In this document: piece by piece, positions 1 to 9,145 of the stretch
Position numbering within the stretch: the first letter of the stretch is position 1
Layout: each line of letters opens with the position of its first letter
NCBI GenBank assembly: GCA_027451445.1
Contig: DAIDJG010000050.1
Coordinates: 1 to 58,079, forward strand
Length of the DNA: 58,079 bases
Direction of reading: 5' to 3'
Source: Singulisphaera sp.
Lineage (GTDB): Bacteria; Planctomycetota; Planctomycetia; Isosphaerales; Isosphaeraceae
Program-made: the position numbers and the translations under genes
Notes under the pieces: model-generated
Told to the model about the DNA's origin: nothing
The model's database searches: none
What the model saw: the letters and a program-made list of their open reading frames with translations, nothing else

Positions 1-81
1 CGGACGGGCATCCAGAGTCGACTTTCGCTCCGCGAAAGAGAATTCTTTCGCGGAGCGAAAGTCGACTATCGATCCCGTCTC
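1..81. repeat. Long perfect hairpin (intergenic palindromic repeat)
   Basis: A 22-bp arm at 16-37 is perfectly complementary to 46-67, separated by an 8-nt loop containing GAATTC. The outer flanks 1-8 and 73-81 can also pair imperfectly. The arm carries the motif TTTCGCTCCGCGAAA, which is itself nearly palindromic. From memory, hairpins built on TTTCGCGGAGCGAAA recur between genes in many planctomycete genomes; that cannot be checked within this window because only one copy is present. It lies downstream of the minus-strand oxidoreductase gene, so it could also act as a transcription terminator. Confidence 0.8.
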
Positions 82-122
82 GCCTCTTTCGGAAGGTACG
101 GTCGAAACGCGCAACTTCAAAA

Positions 123-164
123 TTCCCAAGGGGGGGAGTTATGAGGTTCGCGCCCGTTGCGAAG
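123..164. repeat. Half copy of the CCCAAGGGGGG dispersed repeat
   Basis: This stretch matches one end of the larger repeats at 3516-3727 and 32867-33079. The shared pattern is CCCAAGGGGGGGAGTTATG, then AGGTT, a variable heptamer and TTGCGAA. Compared with the reverse complement of 32867-32903 most positions are identical. Only one arm is present here, so it is a truncated or solo end of the element. Confidence 0.65.
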
Positions 165-194
165 AGCGAGCTGCGATGCCGCGCGCGATTCAGC

Positions 195-1514
195 TTACAG
201 CCCCTTTTCCTCCCAACCCTCGCGGTAGGTCTTGCGGACAAATCGGTTCGCGTCCGCGACGTTCGTCACTTTCATCGACTCCGCGTTCCACTCGAGCGTC
301 GTCTTCGGGAACCGGGTGGCGAGGCACCCGAGCAGCACCGACTCGGTCAGCGGACCGGCGTAGGAGAAGGGCGTGGAGGTCTTGCCATTGCCCCGGCAGG
401 CTTCGACGAACTGGAGGTAGTGGTTGTCTCCGGCCGGCGTGGGGAGCTTGTAGTCCTCGAACTTGTCGGCGGGGAGAAGCACAGGGGTGTCGATGTAGGG
501 CGAGTACAGCACGCCCTTCTCGCCGATGTAGATCGACCCTTGATCGCTGAGTTTGCGCTCGCCGATCAACGACTTCACCTCTTCGGGCGGTCGCTTGTCG
601 CCGTCGTACCAGGTCAGCGTCACTTTCTCGACGGCGTACTCCGTGGCGGGGTAGACGTACTGCACCTGAGAGTCGAGCCCCCAGCTATCGTCGTTCGGAG
701 CGCCTCCCTCGGACCGGACCGAGATCGGATACGTCAGCGCGAGCGCCCCATACACGGGGTCGAGGATGTGGCAGCCCATATCACCGAAGGTACCGGTGCC
801 GAAGTCGAGCCGTTTCCGCCACTCACCCGGGTGGTAGTAATGGGCCAGGTACGGGCGCTTGGCGGCGACGCCGAGCCACTGGTCCCAGTCGAGGTGGGCC
901 GGTACGGGGTCCGTCCGGTCGGGCCGAGGGTTCCGGTCGCCCCAGTGCTTGCCGCTCCAACTGTGCACTTCCTTCACCTTGCCGATCGCCCCTTGGTGAA
1001 TCGTCTCGACCACGGTTTTGTGCACAGGGTGCGAGTGAATCTGGATCCCCATCTGCGTGACGAGCTTCTTCTCGGCGGCGACTTTCGCAAGTTGACGCGC
1101 CTCGTAGATCGTTTGCGTGAGCGGTTTCTGCGTGTAGACGTTCAGGCCTTGCTGCATGGCCCGCATGGTGATCGGCGCATGCATATGATCGGGCGTGGAG
1201 ATGTTCGCGGAGTTGAGGTCCTTCTCCTTGTCGAGCAGCTCGCGCCAGTCCTGGTAGATCTTGATGTCGGGGAACTGCTTCTTGAGGCCCTCAGCGCGGC
1301 CCAGGTCGACGTCGGCCACGGCCACGAGCTTGAGGTACTTGCTCCCCGTGAGCGACCCGATGTCGGATGCCGCCATGCCCGATGCGCCGAAGCTTGCGTG
1401 GTAGACCGTCTCGCTCGGATCGGCGGCATGAAGGCGTCGGACGTACGGCACAGCCAGCCCGACGGCGGCCAGGCGCTTGAGGGCATCACGACGGGTGATT
1501 CGTGAAGGAGTCAT
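195..1514 (-). CDS. Tat-exported Gfo/Idh/MocA family oxidoreductase
   Basis: Predicted NAD(P)-dependent oxidoreductase of 439 aa. The N-terminus has a twin-arginine signal (ITRRDALKRL followed by a hydrophobic stretch). A Rossmann region follows, with the nucleotide-binding segment FGASGMAASD and the strand VAVADVD. The family's catalytic-lysine motif appears as QKPLTQT (usually EKP), and a C-terminal alpha/beta domain completes the protein. The ATG at 1514 is preceded by AAAGGA at good spacing; a longer frame up to 1622 exists but would bury the Tat signal. Planctomycetes encode very many such exported members, often linked to sugar or inositol-type substrates, but the substrate cannot be told here. 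It is the last minus-strand gene before the left edge. Confident in the family, not in the reaction. Confidence 0.9.
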   Translation of the reverse strand: MTPSRITRRDALKRLAAVGLAVPYVRRLHAADPSETVYHASFGASGMAASDIGSLTGSKYLKLVAVADVDLGRAEGLKKQFPDIKIYQDWRELLDKEKDLNSANISTPDHMHAPITMRAMQQGLNVYTQKPLTQTIYEARQLAKVAAEKKLVTQMGIQIHSHPVHKTVVETIHQGAIGKVKEVHSWSGKHWGDRNPRPDRTDPVPAHLDWDQWLGVAAKRPYLAHYYHPGEWRKRLDFGTGTFGDMGCHILDPVYGALALTYPISVRSEGGAPNDDSWGLDSQVQYVYPATEYAVEKVTLTWYDGDKRPPEEVKSLIGERKLSDQGSIYIGEKGVLYSPYIDTPVLLPADKFEDYKLPTPAGDNHYLQFVEACRGNGKTSTPFSYAGPLTESVLLGCLATRFPKTTLEWNAESMKVTNVADANRFVRKTYREGWEEKGL

Positions 1515-1754
1515 GGGTGGGTTTCCTTTCGTGGCAGGGGGAGCGCGGGAAATCCCCTCGCGAGCCGGGGCGAGTCGGTGGGGGCTCGAGGGAGAGATTG
1601 CGTGGCGAGGGAGCGTCCGCATCAGCGCCTCGGAGCGGGCGGCGTAGGCACGCCTTCCGATGGGAAACGCCGAACGTTCAGCCTAGGGTCGAGTGGAGAT
1701 TACAGTAACACGACGGAAGTGGTGTGGATAGGAAGAAGAAAAACACGGAGCGAG

Positions 1755-2306
1755 TCAGCGCGTCGACCGTTCGTCCGATGAAACATAGAGCCTTTGTCGC
1801 GTGGGTCCATCGTCGTCCGGTCCTGGCCGTTCCTCGATAAGCTCGTACGCCGGGACTGTGTGAAAGGAGACGACCACCCAGTCGCCGTCGCGAACTACGG
1901 CCTGATGCCAGACGTTCGGTGGGATCGAAGCCCACCGCTGTTCCAAAGCGGCATCGTCGTCGCTCACCAGCACATGAGATTCCCACCGCCCTGGGCCGCC
2001 CGTTTGCAGGTCTCCCTTGCCGACAAAGGAGACCACCCGTTGATGACTGTTCGGGTGTCGCTCCGCACCGGTCGCGGACGCCCCGCGCAGGATAAAGACC
2101 CAGCTCGAGAGAATCGTTACCGGCAGCGAGCCGTCGTAGATCGCGAGCGGGATCGGTTCCCACGCCATCACCGCGCCGTCGCGTCTCGCCAACTCCTGGG
2201 CAACCCGCGACACGATGACGTTGATCGCTGCTTGCACGCCGGGTAATCGAAGGCTGAGATCCAGCGACGCCAGCAGATCCCGCTCCTCAGGGCTCACCGC
2301 GGTCAC
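1755..2306 (-). CDS. Cupin-like hypothetical protein
   Basis: 183-aa cytosolic-looking protein without signal peptide or membrane segment. The C-terminal half has cupin-like features: a HPNSHQ segment in a beta-rich region, then IPPNVWHQAVV, the kind of PP-x-x-WH turn seen in cupins, and a final strand VVVSFHTV. The start is GTG and overlaps the stop of the upstream NHL-repeat gene (GTGA), so the two are probably translationally coupled. No catalytic assignment is possible. It could be a small sensor or binding protein; cupin assignment is inference from pattern only. Confidence 0.7.
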   Translation of the reverse strand: MTAVSPEERDLLASLDLSLRLPGVQAAINVIVSRVAQELARRDGAVMAWEPIPLAIYDGSLPVTILSSWVFILRGASATGAERHPNSHQRVVSFVGKGDLQTGGPGRWESHVLVSDDDAALEQRWASIPPNVWHQAVVRDGDWVVVSFHTVPAYELIEERPGPDDDGPTRQRLYVSSDERSTR

Positions 2307-3382
2307 TCCTTGACGATCTTCAGCACACGCCCGTTCGTCGCGTCGGAGATAAAGATCTCGCCGGTCCGAGGATGGACGATGACACCGTGCGGCTGATTGA
2401 ACTCTGCCTTCAGAGGATCACCGCCCACACCGGCCGTTCCTTTCTTGCCCGTGCCGGCAACGCGCATGATTTTCTCGGCTCCCGGAATGTAGCGCAGGAT
2501 GCGATGGTTTTCCGTGTCGGCGATCAGTACGGACCCATCGCGGTCAGCACACAGATGCTTCGGCCCGTTCATCTGGGCCTTCAGCGCGGGTCCATCGACT
2601 CCGCTCGAGCCCGCCTTTCCCGTCCCGGCGACGGTCCGCACCTTGCCCTCGCGATCCACCACGCGCAGGGCGTGGCCGCCGCGTTCGAGGATGTAAAGGT
2701 TTCCCCTGGCATCCACCACATGAGCCCGAGGATCCACCAGCGGCGCGTTCACGGCGGATTCACCGTCTTTCGGCACTCCCTTTTTGCCGTTCCCGGCCAC
2801 GGTCGTCACGACCTTCGTTGCGATGTCGACTTTGCGGATTCGCCGATTAACGAGATCTGTGACGTAACACGCCTTGCCGTCGAAATCGAACGACACACAA
2901 AAGCACTGGCCGAACTTCGCCGACACGGCGGCCCCGCCGTCGCCTTCGAAGCCCGGCTCGCCGGTTCCCGCGAACGCCGAGACGATCCCAGCCTTCGGGT
3001 CAAACTTCCGGACGCAACTGTTCCAGGTATCAGCCAGGTAAACACAGTCATCCGGCCCAACGGCGAGGCTATGCATCCCGTTGAACGTCGCCTTCAGCGC
3101 AGGTCCGCCGTCGCCGCTGTGTCCCTTCTTGCCGAGGGTGCCTGCGAGCGTAATCAATTCCCCGCGCGCATTGATCGCACGCAGCCGCTCGCCGCCCTGC
3201 ATCTCGACAATGTAGGTCGTCCCGTCATGCCCGAAGTCGACGCCGAAGGGCTGGATTAGCTTGGCCGTGGTCGCGGCCGAGCCATCCGGGCCATCTCCAC
3301 CCCCGGCGACGAGCACGAGTTTGTCGGCTCGGGCGTTCGAGGCAGTCAGGAAAAGCAGTGTGGCGGCGACGAGTCGGTTCAT
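2303..3382 (-). CDS. Secreted NHL-repeat beta-propeller protein
   Basis: 359 aa with a Sec signal peptide (MNRLVAATLLFLTASNARA). The rest consists of repeated NHL blades with the recurring pattern G-G-D-G-x-A-A/L-K-A-x-F/L followed by H/V-D-x-x-G-x-x-Y-I-x-D-x-x-N-x-R-I/V-R. Blades are visible as AGTLGKKGHSGDGG, AGTGEPGFEGDGG, AGNGKKGVPKDGE, AGTGKAGSSGVDG and AGTGKKGTAGVGG. Such propellers usually bind ligands or proteins outside the cytoplasm; no enzymatic residues are evident. It is first in a two-gene unit with the cupin-like protein (4-bp overlap). The start has only a weak ribosome-binding site, but the signal peptide begins directly there. Confidence 0.88.
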   Translation of the reverse strand: MNRLVAATLLFLTASNARADKLVLVAGGGDGPDGSAATTAKLIQPFGVDFGHDGTTYIVEMQGGERLRAINARGELITLAGTLGKKGHSGDGGPALKATFNGMHSLAVGPDDCVYLADTWNSCVRKFDPKAGIVSAFAGTGEPGFEGDGGAAVSAKFGQCFCVSFDFDGKACYVTDLVNRRIRKVDIATKVVTTVAGNGKKGVPKDGESAVNAPLVDPRAHVVDARGNLYILERGGHALRVVDREGKVRTVAGTGKAGSSGVDGPALKAQMNGPKHLCADRDGSVLIADTENHRILRYIPGAEKIMRVAGTGKKGTAGVGGDPLKAEFNQPHGVIVHPRTGEIFISDATNGRVLKIVKE

Positions 3383-3891
3383 GACGACACCGGGTTTATA
3401 GGGGGCAAAGCGAGTCTACGGTCGATGACGGAACCGGCTGGCAGCGCGGTTTGGGCGTTATTCTGTGCGCTCCGGCGCTCCAGGACAAGGGTTAGCTCGG
3501 CGCGCTCACGCCTCCTGCGAATCTGAGGGAAACATATAACTCCCCCCCTTGGGAAGGGGGGGTGGGGAGTCAGCGCCCGCATTCGGCTGCTCCCATTGCT
3601 CCTCAACCGTTGATCTAAGGCGAGTGGTTCGCGGCTGAGTTGGACTCATCGGACGGCCAATGCCCACCCCCCCCAAACCCCCCCTTCCCAAGGGGGGGAG
3701 CTAATATGTTCCTCCCTCGCGAACGGGAAGATCACGTTCGTTAAGTTGACGCGTGTGCCCCAACCCCCCTGCCCAATGAGGCGTGGCCGTACCATTCCCG
3801 ATTCGAGCGTTAACGGATCTAGGATGTCGATCCCCCGCGAGGTAGAATGCAACAGTTGTTGAACGTTCGCTCGGCCAATGGGGAGCGCCGA
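3383..3891. other. Intergenic region carrying a dispersed repeat
   Basis: Divergent intergenic region between the minus-strand NHL gene and the plus-strand cytochrome gene. Its central part, 3516-3727, is the dispersed inverted repeat annotated separately. Short open frames here translate into proline/glycine-rich repeat sequence and are not genes. Promoters for both flanking genes must lie here or within the repeat, but none could be picked with confidence. Confidence 0.6.
3516..3727 (-). repeat. Dispersed inverted-repeat element, copy A
   Basis: Core 3540-3700. Each end is a G-run/C-run hairpin (CTCCCCCC TTGGGAA GGGGGG), with TGGGGAGTCAGCG inside one end and GTGGGCATTGGCCG inside the other. 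The reverse complement aligns end to end with copy B (32891-33057), including central blocks such as CGAACC-x-CTCGCC and GCGCTGACTCCCCAC. The two copies therefore belong to one family in opposite orientations. It has no coding capacity and resembles a MITE or other palindromic interspersed element. Confidence 0.8.
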
Positions 3892-6800
3892 ATGCGTACT
3901 TGTGTCATCGTCTGCGCCTTGGGAATCCTCGGCTCGACACCGTTTGCGGTCGCCGCTGGTCCGGAGCCGGCTGCGCTGGAGCGGTTCGAGAAGAAAGTCC
4001 GCCCCCTCCTTGCGGCGAAGTGCTGGAGTTGTCATGGCTCGGAGAAAACCAAGGGGGGCTTGCGGCTGGACTCAGGATCGGGCGTCACCGAAGGGGGGGA
4101 CTCGGGGCCGGTGCTCGTGCCGGGCGATCCCGAAAAAAGCCGGCTCATCGAGGCCGTCCGATACGTCGGTGAGCTCCGGATGCCGCCGAAGGGGAAGCTG
4201 AGCGACGCCGAGGTCGCCGAGCTGGTCGAGTGGGTGCGCTCGGGAGCTCATTGGCCCGAAGACAAGACGCCGACAACGCCGGTCCCAACCGCATCCCCGG
4301 TCGTCGACGACGCCCGGACCTTCTGGGCCTTTCAGCCGCCGCGCGACCCGTTGCCCCCTTCGGTGAAGGCCACGGACTGGCCGCAGTCGCCGGTCGATCG
4401 TTTCGTACTGGCCAAGCTTGAGGCGAAGGGACTTGCACCCGCCCCTCCCGCTGAGAAACGCCTCCTCATCCGCCGCGCCACGTTTGACCTGACGGGATTG
4501 CCGCCGACTCCGGATGAGGTCTCAGCGTTCCTCGCGGACGAGACGCCCGAGGCCTTTGCACGCGTCGTCGATCGTCTGCTCGCGTCGCCGCATTACGGCG
4601 AGCGCTGGGGTCGGCACTGGCTCGACCTGGCACGCTATGCCGACTCGAACGGGATGGACGAAAACGTTGCGTATGCCAACGCCTACCGCTATCGCGACTA
4701 CGTGATCCGCGCCTTCAATCGTGACAAACCCTACGACCAGTTCCTCCGCGAACAACTCGCTGGCGACCTTCTACCTCGGAGCGATGGCGACGCTGAGGGC
4801 TACGACCGGCTCACGGCCACGGGGTTCCTCGTACTCGGGCCCAAGATGCTCGCCGAGGACGATCCGGTGAAGATGGAGATGGACATCATCGACGAGCAGG
4901 TCGACACCGTCGGCCGCGTCTTCATGGGCCTGACGCTCGGTTGTGCCCGCTGTCACGACCACAAGTTCGACCCGATCCCCACGGCCGACTATTACGCGTT
5001 GGCCGGGATCTTCAAGTCGACCAAGTCGATGCAGAACCACCGGGTTGTCGCCATGTGGAACGAGCGCACGCTGGCCTCCGCCGCCGAACTCGCTGCTGCC
5101 GATACGCAGAAGAAGGAATCCGACCGGCGTAACGGCGAGATCCAGTCGCTCGTGGAAAGTGCGAAGAAAGCGCTGGGTCAGGAGTCGCGCTCCCGGCTCG
5201 GGGACTATCTCCTGGCCGCCTGGCAGCTCGATCAGGTCGCCCAACTTGCGAAGTCCCCGCTCGCCGCATCGGCGCCACCGAAGGGCATGCTGCTCAGGGA
5301 AGCCGAGGCCTTCAACCGTGGCAACGTGGCGATCGATACTTCGAACTACGGCCGAGAGATCGGCGTCATCTACAACAAGGGGGAGCTGCCGAACTGGGTT
5401 GAATACGACCTGGAACTCGCCGAGGCCGGAGCCTACCAGGTCGAGCTGCGTTTTGCCGCCGCCTCGCCACGGCCCGTCCGGCTCAAGATCAACGGTGCCC
5501 TGAAGACAGCGGAAGCCGCCAAGACGGCAACCGGCTCCTGGAATCCGGATACGCAAACCTGGACGGCGGAGGGGCTCTACGCGCTGCCCGAGGGACGGGT
5601 CACGCTTCGACTCGAGTGCGACGGACCGTTTCCCCACTTCGATAAAGTCGCACTCGTGCCTCGCCTGTTGCCCGACGGCCTGACCGCGAGCGACCTGAAG
5701 TCGCCCGATGACCTGGGCCGCGAGCGATCCCTCAACCCTCGCCTCATCGAACGCTGGAAAGACGTTGTTGCGCACGCTCGCTCGGACCCGAACTCGGCAT
5801 TCCGCGCGTGGCACGACCGCGAGGGGATGAACGCTGTGGTGAAGGCCGCGCTCGACCGCCCGCCGCTTCCCGCTACACGCGACACGCTCGCCCGACGCTA
5901 TCAGGAATTGTTCGACGAAGCGAGCCGCGCCGACGCCTCGAAGCAAGCCGCCGAACCGGCCCTCGCCACGTTTCGTCGCGTGCTCGACGATCCTGCCGGG
6001 CCGTTTGCCGTCCCCAAGGAGCCGGAGCGGTACTTCCCGCCCGAAACGACGGCCCAGCTTCAAAAGCTGCGAGGAGAGCTTGCCGAATTCACGAAGAAAG
6101 CAATCGTCCTCCCCGCGACCATGGGGGTCGAAGACCAGAAGGTAACCAACCTCCGAATCCACATCCGAGGCAGCCACCTCACTCTGGGCGCGGAGGAGCC
6201 GCGGCACTTCCCGGCCGTGTTGTCCTCAGAAAAACCAACGCCCCTGGACGCCTCGCGGAGCGGGCGCCTGGAGCTCGCCGATTGGCTCGCGCGTCCCAAG
6301 CATCCCTTGACGGCCCGCGTGATGGTCAACCGCATCTGGCTCGGGCATTTCGGGGCCGGACTGGTGCGCTCGCCGGATAACTTCGGCCGGCTCGGCGATC
6401 AGCCCGTCCACGTGGAACTGCTCGACTGGCTCGCGCAACGGTTCATCGCGTCGGGCTGGTCGATCAAGGCGATGCACCGCGTGATCATGCTCTCGTCCAC
6501 CTATCAAATGAGCACGCGCTACGACGCCCACGCCGCGCTGGCCGACCCTGAAAACCGGCTCCACTGGCGCATGGATCGGCGCCGATTGGAGGCCGAGGCG
6601 ATCCGAGATGCCTTGCTCGCCGTCAGCGGCGAGCTCGAGGGTTCGACCGGAGGCACGCTCCTGAAGACGGGCAATCACGCCTACGTGAACAACACCGGCC
6701 CTCGCGGTAATGTGTTATACGACGTCAACCGTCGCTCGATCTATCTGCCCGTCATTCGGAGCGGGCTCTACGACGTGTTCCAGGCGTTTGACTTCGCCGA

Positions 6801-7140
6801 TCCGAGCACCTCGAACGGCCAGCGCGTGGCCACCACCGTCGCGCCCCAGGCGCTCTTCATGCTCAACGACCGGCTCGTCCTGCGAACCAGCGAAGCCATG
6901 GCCCGCCGACTGCTGGCCCTTCCCGGTCTCGCCGACGCCGATCGTCTGGAGCGGGCTTACCGCTCCGCCTACGGCCGGCCGCCGACCGAGCCGGAACGGC
7001 TGCGGGCGCTCGATTATCTCCATCGATTCGACTCGGAACTGACGGCCGAGGGGATCGCGCCCGAGGCCCGACCCCTCCGAGCGTGGCAGTCGCTCTGCCA
7101 GGCGCTCCTGGGTACAAACGAATTCATCTATCTCGACTAG
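3892..7140 (+). CDS. PSD1 cytochrome c / DUF1549 / DUF1553 protein
   Basis: 1082-aa exported protein. The signal peptide begins at ATG 3892 (GGGAG upstream, 6-nt spacing); a frame-open ATG at 3847 would bury it. A planctomycete cytochrome c domain has the heme motif CWSCH at residues 44-48. DUF1549 runs from about residue 160 and contains a second canonical motif, CARCH, at 351-355. A carbohydrate-binding-like beta module (about 465-588) sits between this and DUF1553 (about 795-1060, with HPLTARVMVNRIW). The insert distinguishes it from the two other DUF1549/DUF1553 proteins in the window. It lies 17 bp upstream of a DUF1501 gene, the usual partner. It presumably acts in the periplasm; its electron donor, acceptor and substrate are unknown. 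Confidence 0.93.
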   Translation: MRTCVIVCALGILGSTPFAVAAGPEPAALERFEKKVRPLLAAKCWSCHGSEKTKGGLRLDSGSGVTEGGDSGPVLVPGDPEKSRLIEAVRYVGELRMPPKGKLSDAEVAELVEWVRSGAHWPEDKTPTTPVPTASPVVDDARTFWAFQPPRDPLPPSVKATDWPQSPVDRFVLAKLEAKGLAPAPPAEKRLLIRRATFDLTGLPPTPDEVSAFLADETPEAFARVVDRLLASPHYGERWGRHWLDLARYADSNGMDENVAYANAYRYRDYVIRAFNRDKPYDQFLREQLAGDLLPRSDGDAEGYDRLTATGFLVLGPKMLAEDDPVKMEMDIIDEQVDTVGRVFMGLTLGCARCHDHKFDPIPTADYYALAGIFKSTKSMQNHRVVAMWNERTLASAAELAAADTQKKESDRRNGEIQSLVESAKKALGQESRSRLGDYLLAAWQLDQVAQLAKSPLAASAPPKGMLLREAEAFNRGNVAIDTSNYGREIGVIYNKGELPNWVEYDLELAEAGAYQVELRFAAASPRPVRLKINGALKTAEAAKTATGSWNPDTQTWTAEGLYALPEGRVTLRLECDGPFPHFDKVALVPRLLPDGLTASDLKSPDDLGRERSLNPRLIERWKDVVAHARSDPNSAFRAWHDREGMNAVVKAALDRPPLPATRDTLARRYQELFDEASRADASKQAAEPALATFRRVLDDPAGPFAVPKEPERYFPPETTAQLQKLRGELAEFTKKAIVLPATMGVEDQKVTNLRIHIRGSHLTLGAEEPRHFPAVLSSEKPTPLDASRSGRLELADWLARPKHPLTARVMVNRIWLGHFGAGLVRSPDNFGRLGDQPVHVELLDWLAQRFIASGWSIKAMHRVIMLSSTYQMSTRYDAHAALADPENRLHWRMDRRRLEAEAIRDALLAVSGELEGSTGGTLLKTGNHAYVNNTGPRGNVLYDVNRRSIYLPVIRSGLYDVFQAFDFADPSTSNGQRVATTVAPQALFMLNDRLVLRTSEAMARRLLALPGLADADRLERAYRSAYGRPPTEPERLRALDYLHRFDSELTAEGIAPEARPLRAWQSLCQALLGTNEFIYLD

Positions 7141-7157
7141 CGCGGGGGACCACGTTC

Positions 7158-8585
7158 ATGAACGCGCACTGGAACGGAAACACCGGATCTCCCCTGTCGC
7201 GCCGGGAGTGGCTGAAGCAAAGCGCTGGTGGTTTCGCTGCCCTGGCGCTGGCCGGTCTGCTCGCGGACGAGGCCCGCGCCGAGGGAATCGACCCGCGCAA
7301 TCCGCTGGTTCCGCGCCCGCCGCACTTTCCCGCCAGGGCGAAGCGGGTGATCTTCCTTTTCATGCACGGCGGCCCGTCTCAGGTCGACACGTTCGACTAC
7401 AAACCGATTCTTCAGCGCGACCATGGGAAGCCTCTGCCCTTTGCCAAGCCTCGCGTGGTGTCGAGCGAGACCGGTAACCTGCTCGCCTCTCCATTCCGAT
7501 TCCGGCAGTACGGCGAGAGTGGCACGCACGTCAGCGAGCTGTTCCCGCATCTCGCCCAGCACGTCGACGACCTTTGTGTCATCAACGGAATGCACGGATC
7601 GAACTCGCGGCACGGAGGCGCTCTGCTGGAGCTGCACACCGGCAGCGACACGTTCGTGCGGCCGAGCATGGGCTCCTGGATCACCTATGGCCTTGGCACC
7701 GAGAACCAGAACCTTCCCGGCTACATCACGATCTGTCCGAACCTGAGCCACGGCGGCGTCAACAACTGGAGCTCGGCATTCCTGCCCGCCGTCTATCAGG
7801 GGACGCCACTGGGGAGCACCGGGATCGCGTCCGACCAGGCGAAGATCCCGTTCATCGCCAACACATCGACCTCACGCGCAATGCAGCGGATCGGGCTCGA
7901 CCTGGTCCAGGAGATGAACCGCGACCACCTCGCGCTGGCCGAAGCCGACCAGGCTCTCGAGGGGCGGATCGCATCGTACGAGCTGGCCTTCCGCATGCAG
8001 GCGGCGGCCCCCGAGGTGCAAGACATTGCGGGCGAGTCGGCCGAAACGCTGCGACTCTACGGGCTCGATCAGGATCCCACGCGCGACTTCGGCCGCCAGT
8101 GCCTGATGGCACGCCGGTTCTCGGAGCGCGGGGTGCGCTTCGTGCAGGTCTCGCACAGCTACAAGTGGGACCAGCACGGCAACCTCAAAAAGGACATCGC
8201 CCGCAACGCGCTTGAAATCGACCGGCCGATCGCCGGCCTGCTCCGCGACCTGAAGGCGCGCGGCCTGCTCGACGACACGCTCGTCCTCTGGGGCGGCGAG
8301 TTCGGCCGCACACCCACCTCACAGGGGGACGACGGCCGCGACCATAACCCGCACGGCTATACCATGTGGCTCGCCGGCGGCGGCTCCAAGGCTGGCATTG
8401 TCCACGGACGCACCGACGACTACGGCTATTACGCTATCGACAATAAAGTCCATGTCCACGACCTGCACGCGACCATCCTGCACTTGCTCGGCCTCGACCA
8501 CACCAAACTCACCTACCGCCACGCCGGCCGCGACTTCCGTCTCACCGACGTGCACGGCGAGATCGTCAAGGAACTTATCGCCTGA
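7158..8585 (+). CDS. DUF1501 Tat-exported protein
   Basis: 475 aa, starting at ATG 7158. A twin-arginine signal SRREWLKQS precedes a hydrophobic segment ending in ADEARAEG. The DUF1501 fold follows, related to the sulfatase/alkaline-phosphatase superfamily: HGGPSQVDTFD near the N-terminus, VLWGGEFGRTP, and GRDHNPHGYTMWLAGGG near the C-terminus. A longer frame from 7083 overlaps the upstream gene and would displace the Tat signal, so it was not used. It forms an operon with the DUF1549/DUF1553 gene, the recurrent planctomycete pairing. The function of DUF1501 is undefined; hydrolase activity is only suggested by the fold. Confidence 0.93.
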   Translation: MNAHWNGNTGSPLSRREWLKQSAGGFAALALAGLLADEARAEGIDPRNPLVPRPPHFPARAKRVIFLFMHGGPSQVDTFDYKPILQRDHGKPLPFAKPRVVSSETGNLLASPFRFRQYGESGTHVSELFPHLAQHVDDLCVINGMHGSNSRHGGALLELHTGSDTFVRPSMGSWITYGLGTENQNLPGYITICPNLSHGGVNNWSSAFLPAVYQGTPLGSTGIASDQAKIPFIANTSTSRAMQRIGLDLVQEMNRDHLALAEADQALEGRIASYELAFRMQAAAPEVQDIAGESAETLRLYGLDQDPTRDFGRQCLMARRFSERGVRFVQVSHSYKWDQHGNLKKDIARNALEIDRPIAGLLRDLKARGLLDDTLVLWGGEFGRTPTSQGDDGRDHNPHGYTMWLAGGGSKAGIVHGRTDDYGYYAIDNKVHVHDLHATILHLLGLDHTKLTYRHAGRDFRLTDVHGEIVKELIA

Positions 8586-8735
8586 TCGGTGCGTGCAAGC
8601 GTCGATACATGATCGCAAGGTGCTAAAGCTCCGCGCGGTGGAGAGCCTGCGAGAACTGGGGAAGCGGCACGCATATTGCACGTGGAGTCTCCCGAGTACA
8701 CGTCTCGCTCGATAACACATTCACGGAGTACGGTC

Positions 8736-9023
8736 ATGGGGCTTATTCTCTTGATCGTGTTGCTCGCGCTCTTGCTGGGCACACTACCGCATTACGGCTA
8801 TTCGCGCAGTTGGGGCTACCGGCCTTCGGGCGGCTTTGGGTTGCTGCTGGTGATTGTGTTGATCCTGTTGTTCGTCGGGATGCTACCGTGGGGTATCAGC
8901 CGGCCGGTCTATGTTGTTCGGCCGCAGCCGGTGGAGATCGTCCGGCCGACGGTCGTACGAGTCGTTCAGCCCGTCCCAACGCCGGACGTCAATCCGGTTC
9001 CGTTGAGCGGAACTCGCCCCTAG
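8736..9023 (+). CDS. DUF3309-type small membrane protein
   Basis: 95 aa. Two hydrophobic segments (LILLIVLLALLLGTLP and LLLVIVLILLFVGMLP) flank YSRSWGYRPSGGFG, the signature of the DUF3309 family, whose members are usually about 50-55 aa. This one carries a proline/valine-rich tail of about 40 residues (PQPVEIVRPTVVRVVQPVPTP). The ATG at 8736 has CGGAG upstream; an open frame from 8676 adds non-hydrophobic residues and is unlikely. Probably an inner-membrane protein of unknown role. It is convergent with the next gene across two hairpins. Confidence 0.8.
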   Translation: MGLILLIVLLALLLGTLPHYGYSRSWGYRPSGGFGLLLVIVLILLFVGMLPWGISRPVYVVRPQPVEIVRPTVVRVVQPVPTPDVNPVPLSGTRP

Positions 9024-9060
9024 CGAGATCTGCCGTGTGAATCCGGAGATAAAAACAAAT

Positions 9061-9142
9061 CGCGGCACCATTCTGGGGGCAAGCCCCAGGATCGTACCGC
9101 GGTACCGCAAATCAGTCGCAAGTTTCGATCGTAACGATCGAA
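9061..9142. terminator. Two-hairpin bidirectional terminator region
   Basis: Between convergent genes. The first structure pairs CTGGGG (9073-9078) with CCCCAG (9084-9089), and outer CGCGG (9061-9065) with CCGCG around 9097-9101. The second is a perfect 8-bp stem, TTCGATCG (9124-9131) with CGATCGAA (9135-9142), ending 3 bp from the stop of the minus-strand gene. There is no long T-run, so factor-independent termination is inferred from position and structure only. Confidence 0.6.
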
Positions 9143-9145
9143 CTC

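Noticed and set aside
141..1505. Long plus-strand open frame opposite the oxidoreductase gene
   Set aside because: It is a mirror of the minus-strand Gfo/Idh/MocA gene, has no family features, and exists because of high GC codon bias.
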